Shown piece by piece: positions 27,181-35,881 of a stretch of 64,000 nucleotides of DNA (the stretch's first letter is position 1; each line of letters starts with the position of its first letter). The notes under the pieces are model-generated. The model had not been told where the DNA came from. It made no database searches and worked only from the letters and a program-made list of their open reading frames with translations. Made by a program: the position numbers and the translations under genes. This DNA comes from Centipeda felix (GTDB taxonomy: Bacteria; Bacillota; Negativicutes; Selenomonadales; Selenomonadaceae): the NCBI RefSeq assembly GCF_900186465.1, contig NZ_LT891958.1, positions 310,001 through 374,000 on the forward strand, in the 5' to 3' direction.

Positions 27181-27519
27181 TTACTTTTCGTTTACGGCAA
27201 CCGTGATATGGGACGTGTGCTTCAAAATCTTGAACGCCTGTCCACGCGAACGCGGATGAATGCGCTTCAAGGTCGGCCCCTGGTCAACGAAAGCTGAGGA
27301 AATGAACAGTCGATCCACATCCATGTCGAAGTTGTTCTCCGCGTTTGCGATAGCAGAGCGAAGCACCTTCTCCACGGCGTCCGCGCCGACCTTCGGCGTG
27401 AACTTCAGGATCGCCAGAGCGTCAGCAACGCTCTTGCCGCGCACGAGGTTCATCACGATGCGAACCTTACGCGGGGCGATACGGATGTATTTGGCGGTAG
27501 CCTTTACTTCCTGTGCCAC
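27181..27519 (-). CDS. rplV: 50S ribosomal protein L22
   Basis: 112 residues: [20 protein letters not shown] and the tunnel hairpin region with [20 protein letters not shown]. The hairpin shows no macrolide-resistance-type insertion or deletion by eye. GTG start. Confidence 0.96.
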   Translation of the reverse strand: MAQEVKATAKYIRIAPRKVRIVMNLVRGKSVADALAILKFTPKVGADAVEKVLRSAIANAENNFDMDVDRLFISSAFVDQGPTLKRIHPRSRGQAFKILKHTSHITVAVNEK

Positions 27520-27537
27520 GAATCGTCCTCCTCTCTA

Positions 27538-27819
27538 TCAGCGCAGCGAGGTCTTGCGCTCTTCGCCCGCGTGACCCTTGAATGTACGTGTCGGCGCAAA
27601 TTCGCCGAGCTTATGTCCGACCATATCCTCCGTCACGTAGACGGGAACATGCTTGCGTCCGTCATGGACGGCGATCGTATGACCCACGAAATCCGGGAAG
27701 ATCGTCGAGCTGCGCGACCACGTGCGCACAACCTTCTTCTCATTCTTTTCGTTGAGTGCCTCGATCTTCTTCATCAGGCTCTCTGCGACGAAAGGCCCTT
27801 TCTTAATCGATCTTGACAA
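27538..27819 (-). CDS. rpsS: 30S ribosomal protein S19
   Basis: 93 residues. The mature sequence starts [20 protein letters not shown] at a TTG codon with AAAGGAGG seven to eight bases upstream; an in-frame ATG 18 codons earlier would add non-S19 residues encoded by the intergenic gap. Contains [20 protein letters not shown] and [18 protein letters not shown]. Confidence 0.95.
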   Translation of the reverse strand: MSRSIKKGPFVAESLMKKIEALNEKNEKKVVRTWSRSSTIFPDFVGHTIAVHDGRKHVPVYVTEDMVGHKLGEFAPTRTFKGHAGEERKTSLR

Positions 27820-27884
27820 AGTTTTTCCTCCTTTCGTCGGACGGTAATCAATCCGACGAGGTTCTATCTGCAAGTTGCGATGCT

Positions 27885-28035
27885 AATACGGCTTTCTTGG
27901 GCGGTGCTCAGATTGGAGCAAATTTTTCGTTCTGTCAAGGCAGCAAACCGGACGCATAGGTAAAGCTATGTGGAGGATTTGCTGTCCGCAGACAGGGCGG
28001 AAAAGATGCCCAAGATGGGTGCCGCCCTCATGAGC
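27885..28035 (+). repeat. Interspersed MITE-like repeat, copy C (diverged)
   Basis: Occupies the 219-base gap between rplB and rpsS. Shares AGATTGG...ATTTTT, GCAGCAAACCGGACGCATAG, CTATGTGGAGGATTTGCT and GGGCGGAAAAGATG with the other copies; hairpin arms CATAG/CTATG nested in GCAAA/TTTGC are kept while the outer ends are decayed. Orientation is opposite to the ribosomal transcript, unlike copies D and E. Confidence 0.75.
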
Positions 28036-28038
28036 CGA

Positions 28039-28866
28039 TTACTTCCTACGATGCACAATCAGACGATTCGACGCCTTCTTCTTGCGGCGCGTCTTCTTGC
28101 CCATCGCAATCTTGCCCCACTTCGTCATCGGGCTCTTGCGTCCAACCGGCGAACGGCCCTCGCCGCCGCCATGCGGATGGTCGTTCGGGTTCATCGCGAT
28201 ACCGCGCGTCTCCGGACGGCGTCCGAGCCAGCGGCTGCGGCCGGCCTTGCCGATGGTGATGTTCTCATGCTCGAGGTTGCCGACCTCACCGATCGTCGCA
28301 CGGCAGTTGACGTGCACGCGGCGGATCTCGCCGGACGGCATGCGCAGGAGTGCATAGTCGCCTTCCTTTGCCATGAGCTGTGCCGACGTGCCCGCGCTGC
28401 GGACGAGCTGTGCGCCCTTGCCGATCTTCAGCTCAACGGCATGGATGATCGTACCGAGCGGGATGTTCTTCAGCGGGAGTGCGTTGCCCGGCTTGATATC
28501 CGCCTCGGCACCCGACTCCACGACATCGCCGACCTTGAGGCCGTTCGGCGCGAGGATATAGCGCTTCTCACCGTCCGCATAGTTCAGGAGAGCAATGCGA
28601 GCGCTGCGGTTCGGATCGTACTCGATCGTCGCCACACGGGCGGGGATGCCGTCCTTCGTGCGCTTAAAATCGATGATGCGGTAGAGGCGCTTGTGTCCGC
28701 CGCCGCGATGGCGTACGGTCAGCTTGCCCTGCTGGTTGCGCCCGCCCGTCTTGGTGAGGCGGACGGTCAGGGACTTCTCCGGCTTGTCCGTCGTGATCTC
28801 ATCGAAGGAAGAGACCGTCATGAAACGTCTGCCGGCAGAATACGGCTTAAAAGTTTTTACTGCCAC
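28039..28866 (-). CDS. rplB: 50S ribosomal protein L2
   Basis: 275 residues. [20 protein letters not shown] at the start (GTG codon); the C-terminal [20 protein letters not shown] contains the conserved His needed around the peptidyl-transferase centre. The gap to rpsS holds an interspersed repeat. Confidence 0.97.
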   Translation of the reverse strand: MAVKTFKPYSAGRRFMTVSSFDEITTDKPEKSLTVRLTKTGGRNQQGKLTVRHRGGGHKRLYRIIDFKRTKDGIPARVATIEYDPNRSARIALLNYADGEKRYILAPNGLKVGDVVESGAEADIKPGNALPLKNIPLGTIIHAVELKIGKGAQLVRSAGTSAQLMAKEGDYALLRMPSGEIRRVHVNCRATIGEVGNLEHENITIGKAGRSRWLGRRPETRGIAMNPNDHPHGGGEGRSPVGRKSPMTKWGKIAMGKKTRRKKKASNRLIVHRRK

Positions 28867-28886
28867 GTTCGTACCTTCCTTTCGTC

Positions 28887-29168
28887 TCAGCCTTCAAAGA
28901 ACTCGATCGTCTCACCCGGAGCAAGCTTTACGATGGCCTTCTTGTAATCCGGGCGCTTGCCCTCGGTACGTCCCATGCGCTTCTTCTTGCCGGTGACGTT
29001 GACCGTGTTGACCTTTGCGACCTTCACCTTGAAGACCTCTGCGACCGCCTTGGCGATCTCGATTTTATTGGCAGCCTTCGCAACGACGAAGACGTATTTG
29101 CCCTCAGCCATGAGCTGCGTCGTGCGCTCGGTGATCAGCGGGCGTACGAGAATATCACGTGCTTCCAT
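28887..29168 (-). CDS. rplW: 50S ribosomal protein L23
   Basis: 93 residues: [40 protein letters not shown]. Docking site for trigger factor and SRP at the tunnel exit. Its ATG overlaps the rplD stop by one base. Confidence 0.97.
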   Translation of the reverse strand: MEARDILVRPLITERTTQLMAEGKYVFVVAKAANKIEIAKAVAEVFKVKVAKVNTVNVTGKKKRMGRTEGKRPDYKKAIVKLAPGETIEFFEG

Positions 29169-29791
29169 TATGCGAATACCTCCTCGATACGGGTGATGGC
29201 ATCCTTCGTAATGAAGAGCTTGTCGTGATGGAGAATGTCAAAGACATTGATTCCACTTGCCGTGATGGCTTTTACACCCGGAATATTGCTCGTCGAACGC
29301 TCCACGTTCACCGCTTCGTCCGCCGTGATGAAGAGGCTCTTTGCATCCACACCGAAGTCGCTCAGGAGCTTAACTGCTGCCTTCGTCTTCGGCGCATCGA
29401 AATCGAGGTGATCGAGAACGATGAAATCGCCCGTGCGCACCTTATCGGAGAGCGCACACTTCAGAGCGAGACGGCGCTGCTTGCGCGGCATCGTGAAGCC
29501 GTACTTACGCGGATGCGGTCCAAAGACCGTGCCGCCGCCGACCCACAGAGGGCTGCGCGTCGAACCTGCACGGGCACGGCCCGTTCCCTTCTGACGCCAC
29601 GGCTTGCGTCCGCCGCCGCGCACGAGACCGCGCGTCTTCGTGGCATGCGTGCCAAGCCGCTGCGACGCGAGCTGGAGGACAACCGCCTGATGAAGGAGGC
29701 CGGCATTCATTTCAACATTGAAGAACGCATCGTTCAGGCTGATCTCGCCAACCTGGTTGTGCGCCATATCATAGACTGCTACATTTGCCAT
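29168..29791 (-). CDS. rplD: 50S ribosomal protein L4
   Basis: 207 residues. Conserved tunnel loop: [20 protein letters not shown] then [21 protein letters not shown]4 lines the exit tunnel and in some bacteria represses the S10 operon by binding its leader. Complete. Confidence 0.97.
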   Translation of the reverse strand: MANVAVYDMAHNQVGEISLNDAFFNVEMNAGLLHQAVVLQLASQRLGTHATKTRGLVRGGGRKPWRQKGTGRARAGSTRSPLWVGGGTVFGPHPRKYGFTMPRKQRRLALKCALSDKVRTGDFIVLDHLDFDAPKTKAAVKLLSDFGVDAKSLFITADEAVNVERSTSNIPGVKAITASGINVFDILHHDKLFITKDAITRIEEVFA

Positions 29792-29809
29792 ACTGCGATT
29801 CCTCCTTCC

Positions 29810-30463
29810 TTATTCTTTCGCTGCCTTAAGAGGCTTTACGGTATCTTTAATCACAACGAATCCCTTCTTCGGGCCCGGAATCGCGCCCTTGATGAGAATG
29901 AGGTTGCGGTCGGCGTCCACACGGACGACCGTCAGACGCTGCACGGTGACGCGCTCGCCTCCCATGCGGCCCGGGAGCTTCTTGCCCTTGAGGACGCGTC
30001 CGCCCGGACCGGAGATCATCGCACCCGTCGAGCCCGGCTCACGGTGCGACTTCGAGCCGTGGCCCATGGGGCCGCGCGCAAAGTTGTGACGCTTGATGCC
30101 GCCCGCGAAGCCCTTGCCCTTCGATGTGCCGACCACATCGACGAGGTCGCCCTCAGCGAAGATGTCGACGCCGATCGTGTCGCCTACATTGTATTCGGAA
30201 GGAGCGGCAAGGCGCATCTCACGAATGAAGCGCACTGCCTTCACGCCCGCCTTCTCAAACTGACCCTTGAGCGGCTTCGTGACGTTCTTCTCTTTAATGT
30301 CGCCAAACCCGATCTGCACAGCGTTGTAGCCGTCCGACTCCACCGTCTTGCTGCGGAGCACGAAGTTGTTGCCGGACTCCACGACCGTCACGGGGACGAC
30401 GCGGCCTTCCTCTGTGAAGATCTGAGTCATACCCAGTTTTCTTCCTAAAATAGCCTTAGCCAA
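29810..30463 (-). CDS. rplC: 50S ribosomal protein L3
   Basis: 217 residues. Start taken at a TTG giving (M)AKAILGRKLGMTQIF, the conserved L3 N-terminus, with GGAGG eight bases upstream; an ATG three codons earlier is only three bases from that site. Signature FAGGIKRHNFARGPMGHGSK and the long loop near the peptidyl-transferase centre are present. Confidence 0.95.
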   Translation of the reverse strand: MAKAILGRKLGMTQIFTEEGRVVPVTVVESGNNFVLRSKTVESDGYNAVQIGFGDIKEKNVTKPLKGQFEKAGVKAVRFIREMRLAAPSEYNVGDTIGVDIFAEGDLVDVVGTSKGKGFAGGIKRHNFARGPMGHGSKSHREPGSTGAMISGPGGRVLKGKKLPGRMGGERVTVQRLTVVRVDADRNLILIKGAIPGPKKGFVVIKDTVKPLKAAKE

Positions 30464-30478
30464 GGCATCCACCTCCTA

Positions 30479-30790
30479 TTAGAGCTTAATCTCGATGTCA
30501 ACGCCAGCCGGCAGATCGAGACGCATGAGTGAATCGACCGTCTTGTTCGTCGGCTGCAGGATGTCGATGAGACGCTTGTGCGTGCGCATCTCGAACTGCT
30601 CACGCGAGTCCTTGTTGACATGCGGGGAACGGAGAATCGTGTAGACATTCTTCTCCGTCGGAAGTGGAATGGGCCCGGAGACCATCGCACCCGTCTTCTT
30701 CGCCGTGTCGACGATCTTCGCCGCACTCTGATCGAGTGCCTTGTGGTCATAGGCCTTCAAACGAATTCTGATTTTCTGCTGTTTCGCCAA
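30479..30790 (-). CDS. rpsJ: 30S ribosomal protein S10
   Basis: 103 residues. Start taken at TTG giving (M)[24 protein letters not shown] is nine bases upstream, and the in-frame ATG 16 codons earlier adds Arg-rich non-S10 residues. Contains [20 protein letters not shown], the S10 signature, also the NusB-binding face in antitermination. First gene of the S10 operon. Confidence 0.95.
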   Translation of the reverse strand: MAKQQKIRIRLKAYDHKALDQSAAKIVDTAKKTGAMVSGPIPLPTEKNVYTILRSPHVNKDSREQFEMRTHKRLIDILQPTNKTVDSLMRLDLPAGVDIEIKL

Positions 30791-30996
30791 AGTAGTTTTC
30801 CTCCTTCGTCCGGGGTCCCGCCCCAAACATTTCTCCACGGCAGTTCCCTCTGCCCCATCGGGGCATAGCCATCTGCCATGTCATCGCATGGAGTACGTCG
30901 TCTGTCGTATGATTCCAAAAGATGAAAAGAAGTTTTTATTCTACTCCCCATCGGAAATTCCGGTCCAATTTCATCGTACCGTCATTTCCCTCGAAA
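30791..30996 (-). promoter_or_regulatory. S10 operon leader region
   Basis: About 200 non-coding bases between the tuf terminator and rpsJ. A weak candidate promoter is TTGGAC, 19 bases, TAGAAT near 30938. The leader can form at least two hairpins, including TGCCCC/GGGGCA at 30851-30865 and a GGGG/CCCC pair just before rpsJ. S10 leaders are often targets of L4 feedback, but nothing here proves that. Confidence 0.35.
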
Positions 30997-31022
30997 AGGA
31001 GCGACGCGAGCGCGTCGCTCCT
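30993..31022 (-). terminator. Rho-independent terminator of the str operon (after tuf)
   Basis: Twelve-base perfect stem AGGAGCGACGCG/CGCGTCGCTCCT with a two-base apex, followed on the minus strand by TTTTCG. It lies 30 bases after the tuf stop and separates the str and S10 operons. Confidence 0.85.
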
Positions 31023-31051
31023 CTCCCTAGGGAATATCAAGGTTAATTCAA

Positions 31052-32239
31052 TTAACCCTCAATCGCCGTAACACGACCCGCACCGACGGTGTGTCCGCCC
31101 TCGCGGATAGCGAAGCGGAGCCCCTGCTCGATCGCGATCGGGGTGATGAGCTCGACTTCCATCTCGACGTTATCGCCGGGCATGACCATCTCTGTTCCCT
31201 CAGGGAGACGGACAACACCCGTCACGTCCGTCGTACGGAAGTAGAACTGCGGACGATAGTTCGTGAAGAACGGCGTATGACGGCCGCCCTCTTCCTTCGT
31301 CAGGACGTAGACCTGCGCCTTGAACTTCGTGTGCGGGTTGATGGAACCCGGCTTTGCGAGAACCTGGCCGCGCTCGATGTCCTTGCGGTCCACACCGCGG
31401 AGCAGTGCGCCGATGTTGTCGCCGGCAACCGCACTGTCGAGCAGCTTGCGGAACATCTCGATGCCCGTAACAACCGTGCTGCGTGCCTGATCCTGAAGGC
31501 CGACGATCTCAACCGTATCGTTCAGCTTCAGCTCGCCGCGCTCCACACGACCCGTCGCGACTGTGCCGCGGCCCGTGATCGTGAAGACATCCTCGACCGG
31601 CATGAGGAACGGCTTGTCCGTGTCGCGCGTCGGCGTCGGGATGTAGTCGTCAACCGCATCCATGAGCTCCATGATCTTTGCCTTCATTGCCTCATCGCCT
31701 TCGAGTGCCTTCAGCGCAGAGCCTGCGATCACAGGGATCTCATCGCCGGGGAAGTCGTAGCTCGAGAGGAGCTCGCGGACTTCCATCTCGACGAGCTCGA
31801 GGAGCTCGGGATCGTCAACCTGGTCGACCTTGTTGAGGAAGACAACGATAGCGGGAACGCCGACCTGGCGGGCGAGCAGGATGTGCTCACGCGTCTGGGG
31901 CATCGGACCATCTGCTGCGGAGACGACGAGGATCGCGCCGTCCATCTGTGCAGCACCCGTGATCATGTTCTTGACATAGTCCGCATGGCCCGGGCAGTCC
32001 ACGTGTGCATAGTGACGCTTGTCCGTCTCATACTCAACGTGTGCCGTGTTGATTGTGATGCCGCGCTCACGCTCCTCCGGTGCCTTATCGATGTCCGCAT
32101 AGTCCTCGAACTTCGCATAGCCCTTCTCGGAGAGAACCTTCGTGATCGCCGCCGTCAGCGTCGTCTTGCCGTGGTCAACGTGACCGATCGTGCCGATGTT
32201 GACATGGGGCTTGCTGCGGTTAAACTTTTCCTTTGCCAT
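31052..32239 (-). CDS. tuf: Elongation factor Tu
   Basis: 395 residues. GTPase that brings aminoacyl-tRNA to the ribosome. G1 GHVDHGKTT (about 19), switch [17 protein letters not shown]3 [13 protein letters not shown]4 NKVD, G5 SALKAL. Domain 2/3 residues such as [10 protein letters not shown] and [11 protein letters not shown] are intact. Ends [10 protein letters not shown]. Only one tuf copy is in this window. Confidence 0.98.
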   Translation of the reverse strand: MAKEKFNRSKPHVNIGTIGHVDHGKTTLTAAITKVLSEKGYAKFEDYADIDKAPEERERGITINTAHVEYETDKRHYAHVDCPGHADYVKNMITGAAQMDGAILVVSAADGPMPQTREHILLARQVGVPAIVVFLNKVDQVDDPELLELVEMEVRELLSSYDFPGDEIPVIAGSALKALEGDEAMKAKIMELMDAVDDYIPTPTRDTDKPFLMPVEDVFTITGRGTVATGRVERGELKLNDTVEIVGLQDQARSTVVTGIEMFRKLLDSAVAGDNIGALLRGVDRKDIERGQVLAKPGSINPHTKFKAQVYVLTKEEGGRHTPFFTNYRPQFYFRTTDVTGVVRLPEGTEMVMPGDNVEMEVELITPIAIEQGLRFAIREGGHTVGAGRVTAIEG

Positions 32240-32253
32240 TTAACAATTCCTCC

Positions 32254-34332
32254 TTATTCGCCTTTGTTCTTGGCGACAACAGCGTCAGCTATATTCTTAG
32301 GAACCTCGTCGTAGAAGGAAACCTCCATCGAGTAGTTCCCTCGACCCTGGGTCTTGGAACGGAGATCCGTCGAGTAGCCGAACATCTCCGAGAGCGGAAC
32401 GTACGCATTGATGACCTGCACGCCGTTGCGCGGCTCCATGCCGTCGATGCGTCCACGGCGGGAGTTCAGATCGCCGATAACGTCGCCCATATACTCCTCA
32501 GGCACCGTGACCTCAACCTTGACGTACGGCTCGAGGAGAACGGGGTTTGCCTTCTCCGCGCCTGCCTTGAACGCCATCGAGCCGGCGACCTTGAACGCCG
32601 CCTCGGAGGAGTCAACCTCGTGGAACGAACCGTCGTAGACGATGACCTTGATGTCGACCATCGGATAGCCTGCGACAACGCCGCTCTCCATTGCCTGACG
32701 AACACCGGCCTCGATCGGGTTGATGAACTCCTTCGGAATCACGCCGCCGACGACCTTGTTCTCGAAGCTGAAGCCCTCGCCCGCTTCCTGCGGAATGAGC
32801 TCGAGCCAGCAGTGACCGTACTGACCATGACCGCCGGACTGACGGACGAACTTGCCTTCCGCCTTGACCTGCTTGCGAATCGTCTCACGGTATGCAACCT
32901 GCGGCTCACCGACCTTGCAGTCGACCTTGAACTCGCGGAGCATACGGTCGACGATGATCTGCAGATGCAGCTCGCCCATGCCCGAGATGATGACCTGGCC
33001 CGTCTCAGCGTCCGTATGAACGCGGAACGTCGGATCCTCCTCGGCGAGCTTCTGGAGGGCGATGCCCATCTTCTCCTGATCGTTCTTCGTCGCGGGTTCC
33101 ACCGCAACGGAGATAACGGGATCCGGAAACTCCATCGACTCAAGGATGATCGGATTGTTCTCGTCGCAGAGCGTATCACCCGTCGTCGTGTTCTTCAGGC
33201 CGACCGCCGCTGCGATATCGCCGCTGTAGACGATATCGATCTCCTTGCGGTTGTTCGCATGCATCTGGAGAATACGGCCGATGCGCTCCTTGCTGTCCTT
33301 CGTCGCATTGTAGACATACGAGCCGGAGTTCAGTGTGCCGGAGTAAACGCGGAAGAACGCGAGCTTTCCGACGAACGGATCCGTCATAATCTTGAACGCG
33401 AGTGCCGAGAACGGTGCGCTGTCCGATGCCGGACGGTGATCCTCTTCGCCTGTGTCGGGGTTCACACCCGCGATCGGCGGGATATCCGTCGGTGCGGGCA
33501 TGTAGTCGACGATCGCATCGAGCAGGGGCTGAACCCCCTTGTTGCGGTACGACGTGCCGCACGTCACCGGCGTCATCTCACAGGCGATGGTCGCCTTGCG
33601 GATGGCACCGCGGATCTCGTCCTCGGTCAGCTCCTCGCCGCCGAGGTACTTCTCCATCAGCTCATCATCCGTCTCAGCGCATGCCTCAAGGAGCTTGTCG
33701 CGGTACTCTGCTGCCTGCTCCTTGTACTCGGCGGGAATCTCGACCTCATCGGTCACCTTGCCGAGATCGTCCTCGTAGACGATGGCATCCATCTTCACGA
33801 GGTCGATGATGCCCTTGAACTCATCCTCTGCGCCAATCGGCAGCTGAATCGCCACCGGGTTCGCATTGAGGCGCTCGCGCATCATCTTCATGACGTTGAA
33901 GAAATCCGCGCCCGTAATGTCCATCTTGTTGACATACGCCATGCGCGGGACATTGTAACGCTCCGCCTGGCGCCAGACCGTCTCCGTCTGCGGCTCAACG
34001 CCGCCGCGGGCGGTCAGCACGGCGACCGTGCCGTCCAGCACGCGCAGCGAGCGCTCTACCTCGACCGTAAAGTCAACGTGACCCGGCGTATCAATGATAT
34101 TGATGCGATGGTCTTTCCAGTGGCAGGTCGTCGCCGCCGACGTAATCGTAATGCCGCGTTCCTGTTCCTGAACCATCCAGTCCATGGTGGCAGCGCCCTC
34201 ATGAACCTCGCCGATCTTGTGCGTTACGCCCGTGTAGAAGAGAATGCGCTCGGTGGTCGTCGTCTTGCCGGCATCGATGTGCGCCATGATGCCGATATTC
34301 CGCGTTTTTTCAAGGGAATATTCTCTTGCCAC
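32254..34332 (-). CDS. fusA: Elongation factor G
   Basis: 692 residues. Translocation GTPase: [19 protein letters not shown] (G1), [20 protein letters not shown] (G3), [12 protein letters not shown] (G4). All five domains present; domain IV loop includes [14 protein letters not shown] with the His that reaches the decoding centre. GTG start. Separated from rpsG by copy E of the interspersed repeat and from tuf by only 14 bases. Confidence 0.98.
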   Translation of the reverse strand: MAREYSLEKTRNIGIMAHIDAGKTTTTERILFYTGVTHKIGEVHEGAATMDWMVQEQERGITITSAATTCHWKDHRINIIDTPGHVDFTVEVERSLRVLDGTVAVLTARGGVEPQTETVWRQAERYNVPRMAYVNKMDITGADFFNVMKMMRERLNANPVAIQLPIGAEDEFKGIIDLVKMDAIVYEDDLGKVTDEVEIPAEYKEQAAEYRDKLLEACAETDDELMEKYLGGEELTEDEIRGAIRKATIACEMTPVTCGTSYRNKGVQPLLDAIVDYMPAPTDIPPIAGVNPDTGEEDHRPASDSAPFSALAFKIMTDPFVGKLAFFRVYSGTLNSGSYVYNATKDSKERIGRILQMHANNRKEIDIVYSGDIAAAVGLKNTTTGDTLCDENNPIILESMEFPDPVISVAVEPATKNDQEKMGIALQKLAEEDPTFRVHTDAETGQVIISGMGELHLQIIVDRMLREFKVDCKVGEPQVAYRETIRKQVKAEGKFVRQSGGHGQYGHCWLELIPQEAGEGFSFENKVVGGVIPKEFINPIEAGVRQAMESGVVAGYPMVDIKVIVYDGSFHEVDSSEAAFKVAGSMAFKAGAEKANPVLLEPYVKVEVTVPEEYMGDVIGDLNSRRGRIDGMEPRNGVQVINAYVPLSEMFGYSTDLRSKTQGRGNYSMEVSFYDEVPKNIADAVVAKNKGE

Positions 34333-34370
34333 TGTTTCCTATCGCTCCTTACACTGCTGATATTACGTAA

Positions 34371-34521
34371 CCTCTGATAAATCCGGCACCATCATCTTGG
34401 CGAATCTTTTCCGCCCTCTCATCGTCGACAAATCCTCCACAGAGCGCACTCTGCGTCCGGTTTGTCTCCTTGATAGGACGAAAAATCTATGCCAATCTGA
34501 CAAGCTTCGCATCAGCGATTC
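34371..34521 (-). repeat. Interspersed MITE-like repeat, copy E
   Basis: Lies between rpsG and fusA and abuts the rpsG stop codon. On the minus strand it begins GAATCGCTGAT and ends GGATTTATCAGAGG, and holds ACAAACCGGACGCAGAG, a CAGAG/CTCTG hairpin and GTGGAGGATTTGT. Same orientation as the operon, so it is copied into the ribosomal mRNA. Confidence 0.8.
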
Positions 34522-35004
<483 letters not shown>

Positions 35005-35020
35005 TTAACGATATACTGCC

Positions 35021-35398
35021 TTACTTCTTCTTCGCACGCTTCGCGCCGTACTTTGAACGCGCCTGTGCGCGATCCTGCACACCAGCGGTATCGAGCGACC
35101 CGCGAATGATGTGGTAACGGACACCCGGCAGATCCTTGACACGACCGCCGCGAATGAGGACGACGCTGTGCTCCTGCAGATTGTGCCCAATGCCTGGGAT
35201 ATATGCGGTCACCTCGATGCTGTTCGTCAGGCGAACACGAGCAACCTTTCTAAGAGCAGAGTTCGGCTTCTTCGGCGTGGACGTGTAGACACGCGTGCAG
35301 ACGCCGCGCTTCTGCGGGCTGTTCTTCAGTGCTGGTGCTTTCGATTTCTCCTCAAGGCTCTTCCGGCTCTTGCGAATGAGCTGATTGATCGTTGGCAT
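35021..35398 (-). CDS. rpsL: 30S ribosomal protein S12
   Basis: 125 residues beginning [20 protein letters not shown]. Streptomycin-site residues read as wild type: [17 protein letters not shown] and [13 protein letters not shown]. Start fixed by conservation; an upstream in-frame start adds 29 non-S12 residues. Confidence 0.97.
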   Translation of the reverse strand: MPTINQLIRKSRKSLEEKSKAPALKNSPQKRGVCTRVYTSTPKKPNSALRKVARVRLTNSIEVTAYIPGIGHNLQEHSVVLIRGGRVKDLPGVRYHIIRGSLDTAGVQDRAQARSKYGAKRAKKK

Positions 35399-35442
35399 AC
35401 TGCACCTCCTTCCTTTGTCGTCATTCCAATTCTTTTTGTATG

Positions 35443-35463
35443 AAAACGCAGATTCTGCGTTTT
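35443..35463. terminator. Palindromic hairpin between the L7Ae-like gene and rpsL
   Basis: AAAACGCAGA/TCTGCGTTTT with one base at the apex. Weak, possibly an attenuator or processing site in the str operon leader; T tracts on both sides are short. Confidence 0.35.
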
Positions 35464-35502
35464 TACCGTAGGGACGCCGATACACCAGTCAAACTGGATG
35501 CA

Positions 35503-35754
35503 TCAGTGCTTCCGTAAAATCGCCACCGCCGCAGCACTCACGTCAAGGCGGGCATGTTCGCCCAGCTCTGCCCGTGTCGCCGTACGGTTTGGCTCGATGC
35601 CCGCCGCCGCACACGCCGCAAGCAGCGCAGCAAGCACGCGATCATCCGCGTCCGATGCGATGAACACCGCCTCTGCCGCGCCGCTCTGCACGGCTTTACA
35701 CACCTGATGGACGCCCGCAATACAGCGTGCTGTGCGCAATTTCTCCAGAGACAT
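35503..35754 (-). CDS. L7Ae/L30e-family K-turn RNA-binding protein
   Basis: 83 residues. Matches the small Firmicutes L7Ae-like protein (YbxF/RplGB type) that binds kink-turn RNA: ARCIAGVHQVCKAVQSGAAE, then AVFIASDADDRVLAALLAAC. It is in its normal place just before rpsL. In most Firmicutes rpoB and rpoC precede it; here an unrelated envelope gene does. ATG with GGAGG upstream and a strong promoter. Confidence 0.85.
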   Translation of the reverse strand: MSLEKLRTARCIAGVHQVCKAVQSGAAEAVFIASDADDRVLAALLAACAAAGIEPNRTATRAELGEHARLDVSAAAVAILRKH

Positions 35755-35781
35755 AGTTCACCTCCAAAAAGGGACTTTCAC

Positions 35782-35810
35782 ATAATATCATTCACAAAAA
35801 CCCTTGTCAA
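35782..35810 (-). promoter_or_regulatory. Strong promoter of the str operon
   Basis: Minus strand: perfect TTGACA, 17 bases, TATTAT, starting transcription about 22 bases before the L7Ae-like ATG. Near-consensus spacing and hexamers suit a highly expressed ribosomal operon. Confidence 0.8.
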
Positions 35811-35881
35811 CGCATATTTTACAAAGTTTTACATTTACACTTTTCCTAGCGTATCTTTCTGCATCGAAAGCAAGAAAAAAC

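Noticed and set aside
35021-35398. Streptomycin-resistance substitution in rpsL
   Set aside because: The KKPNSALRK and [11 protein letters not shown] segments look wild type.
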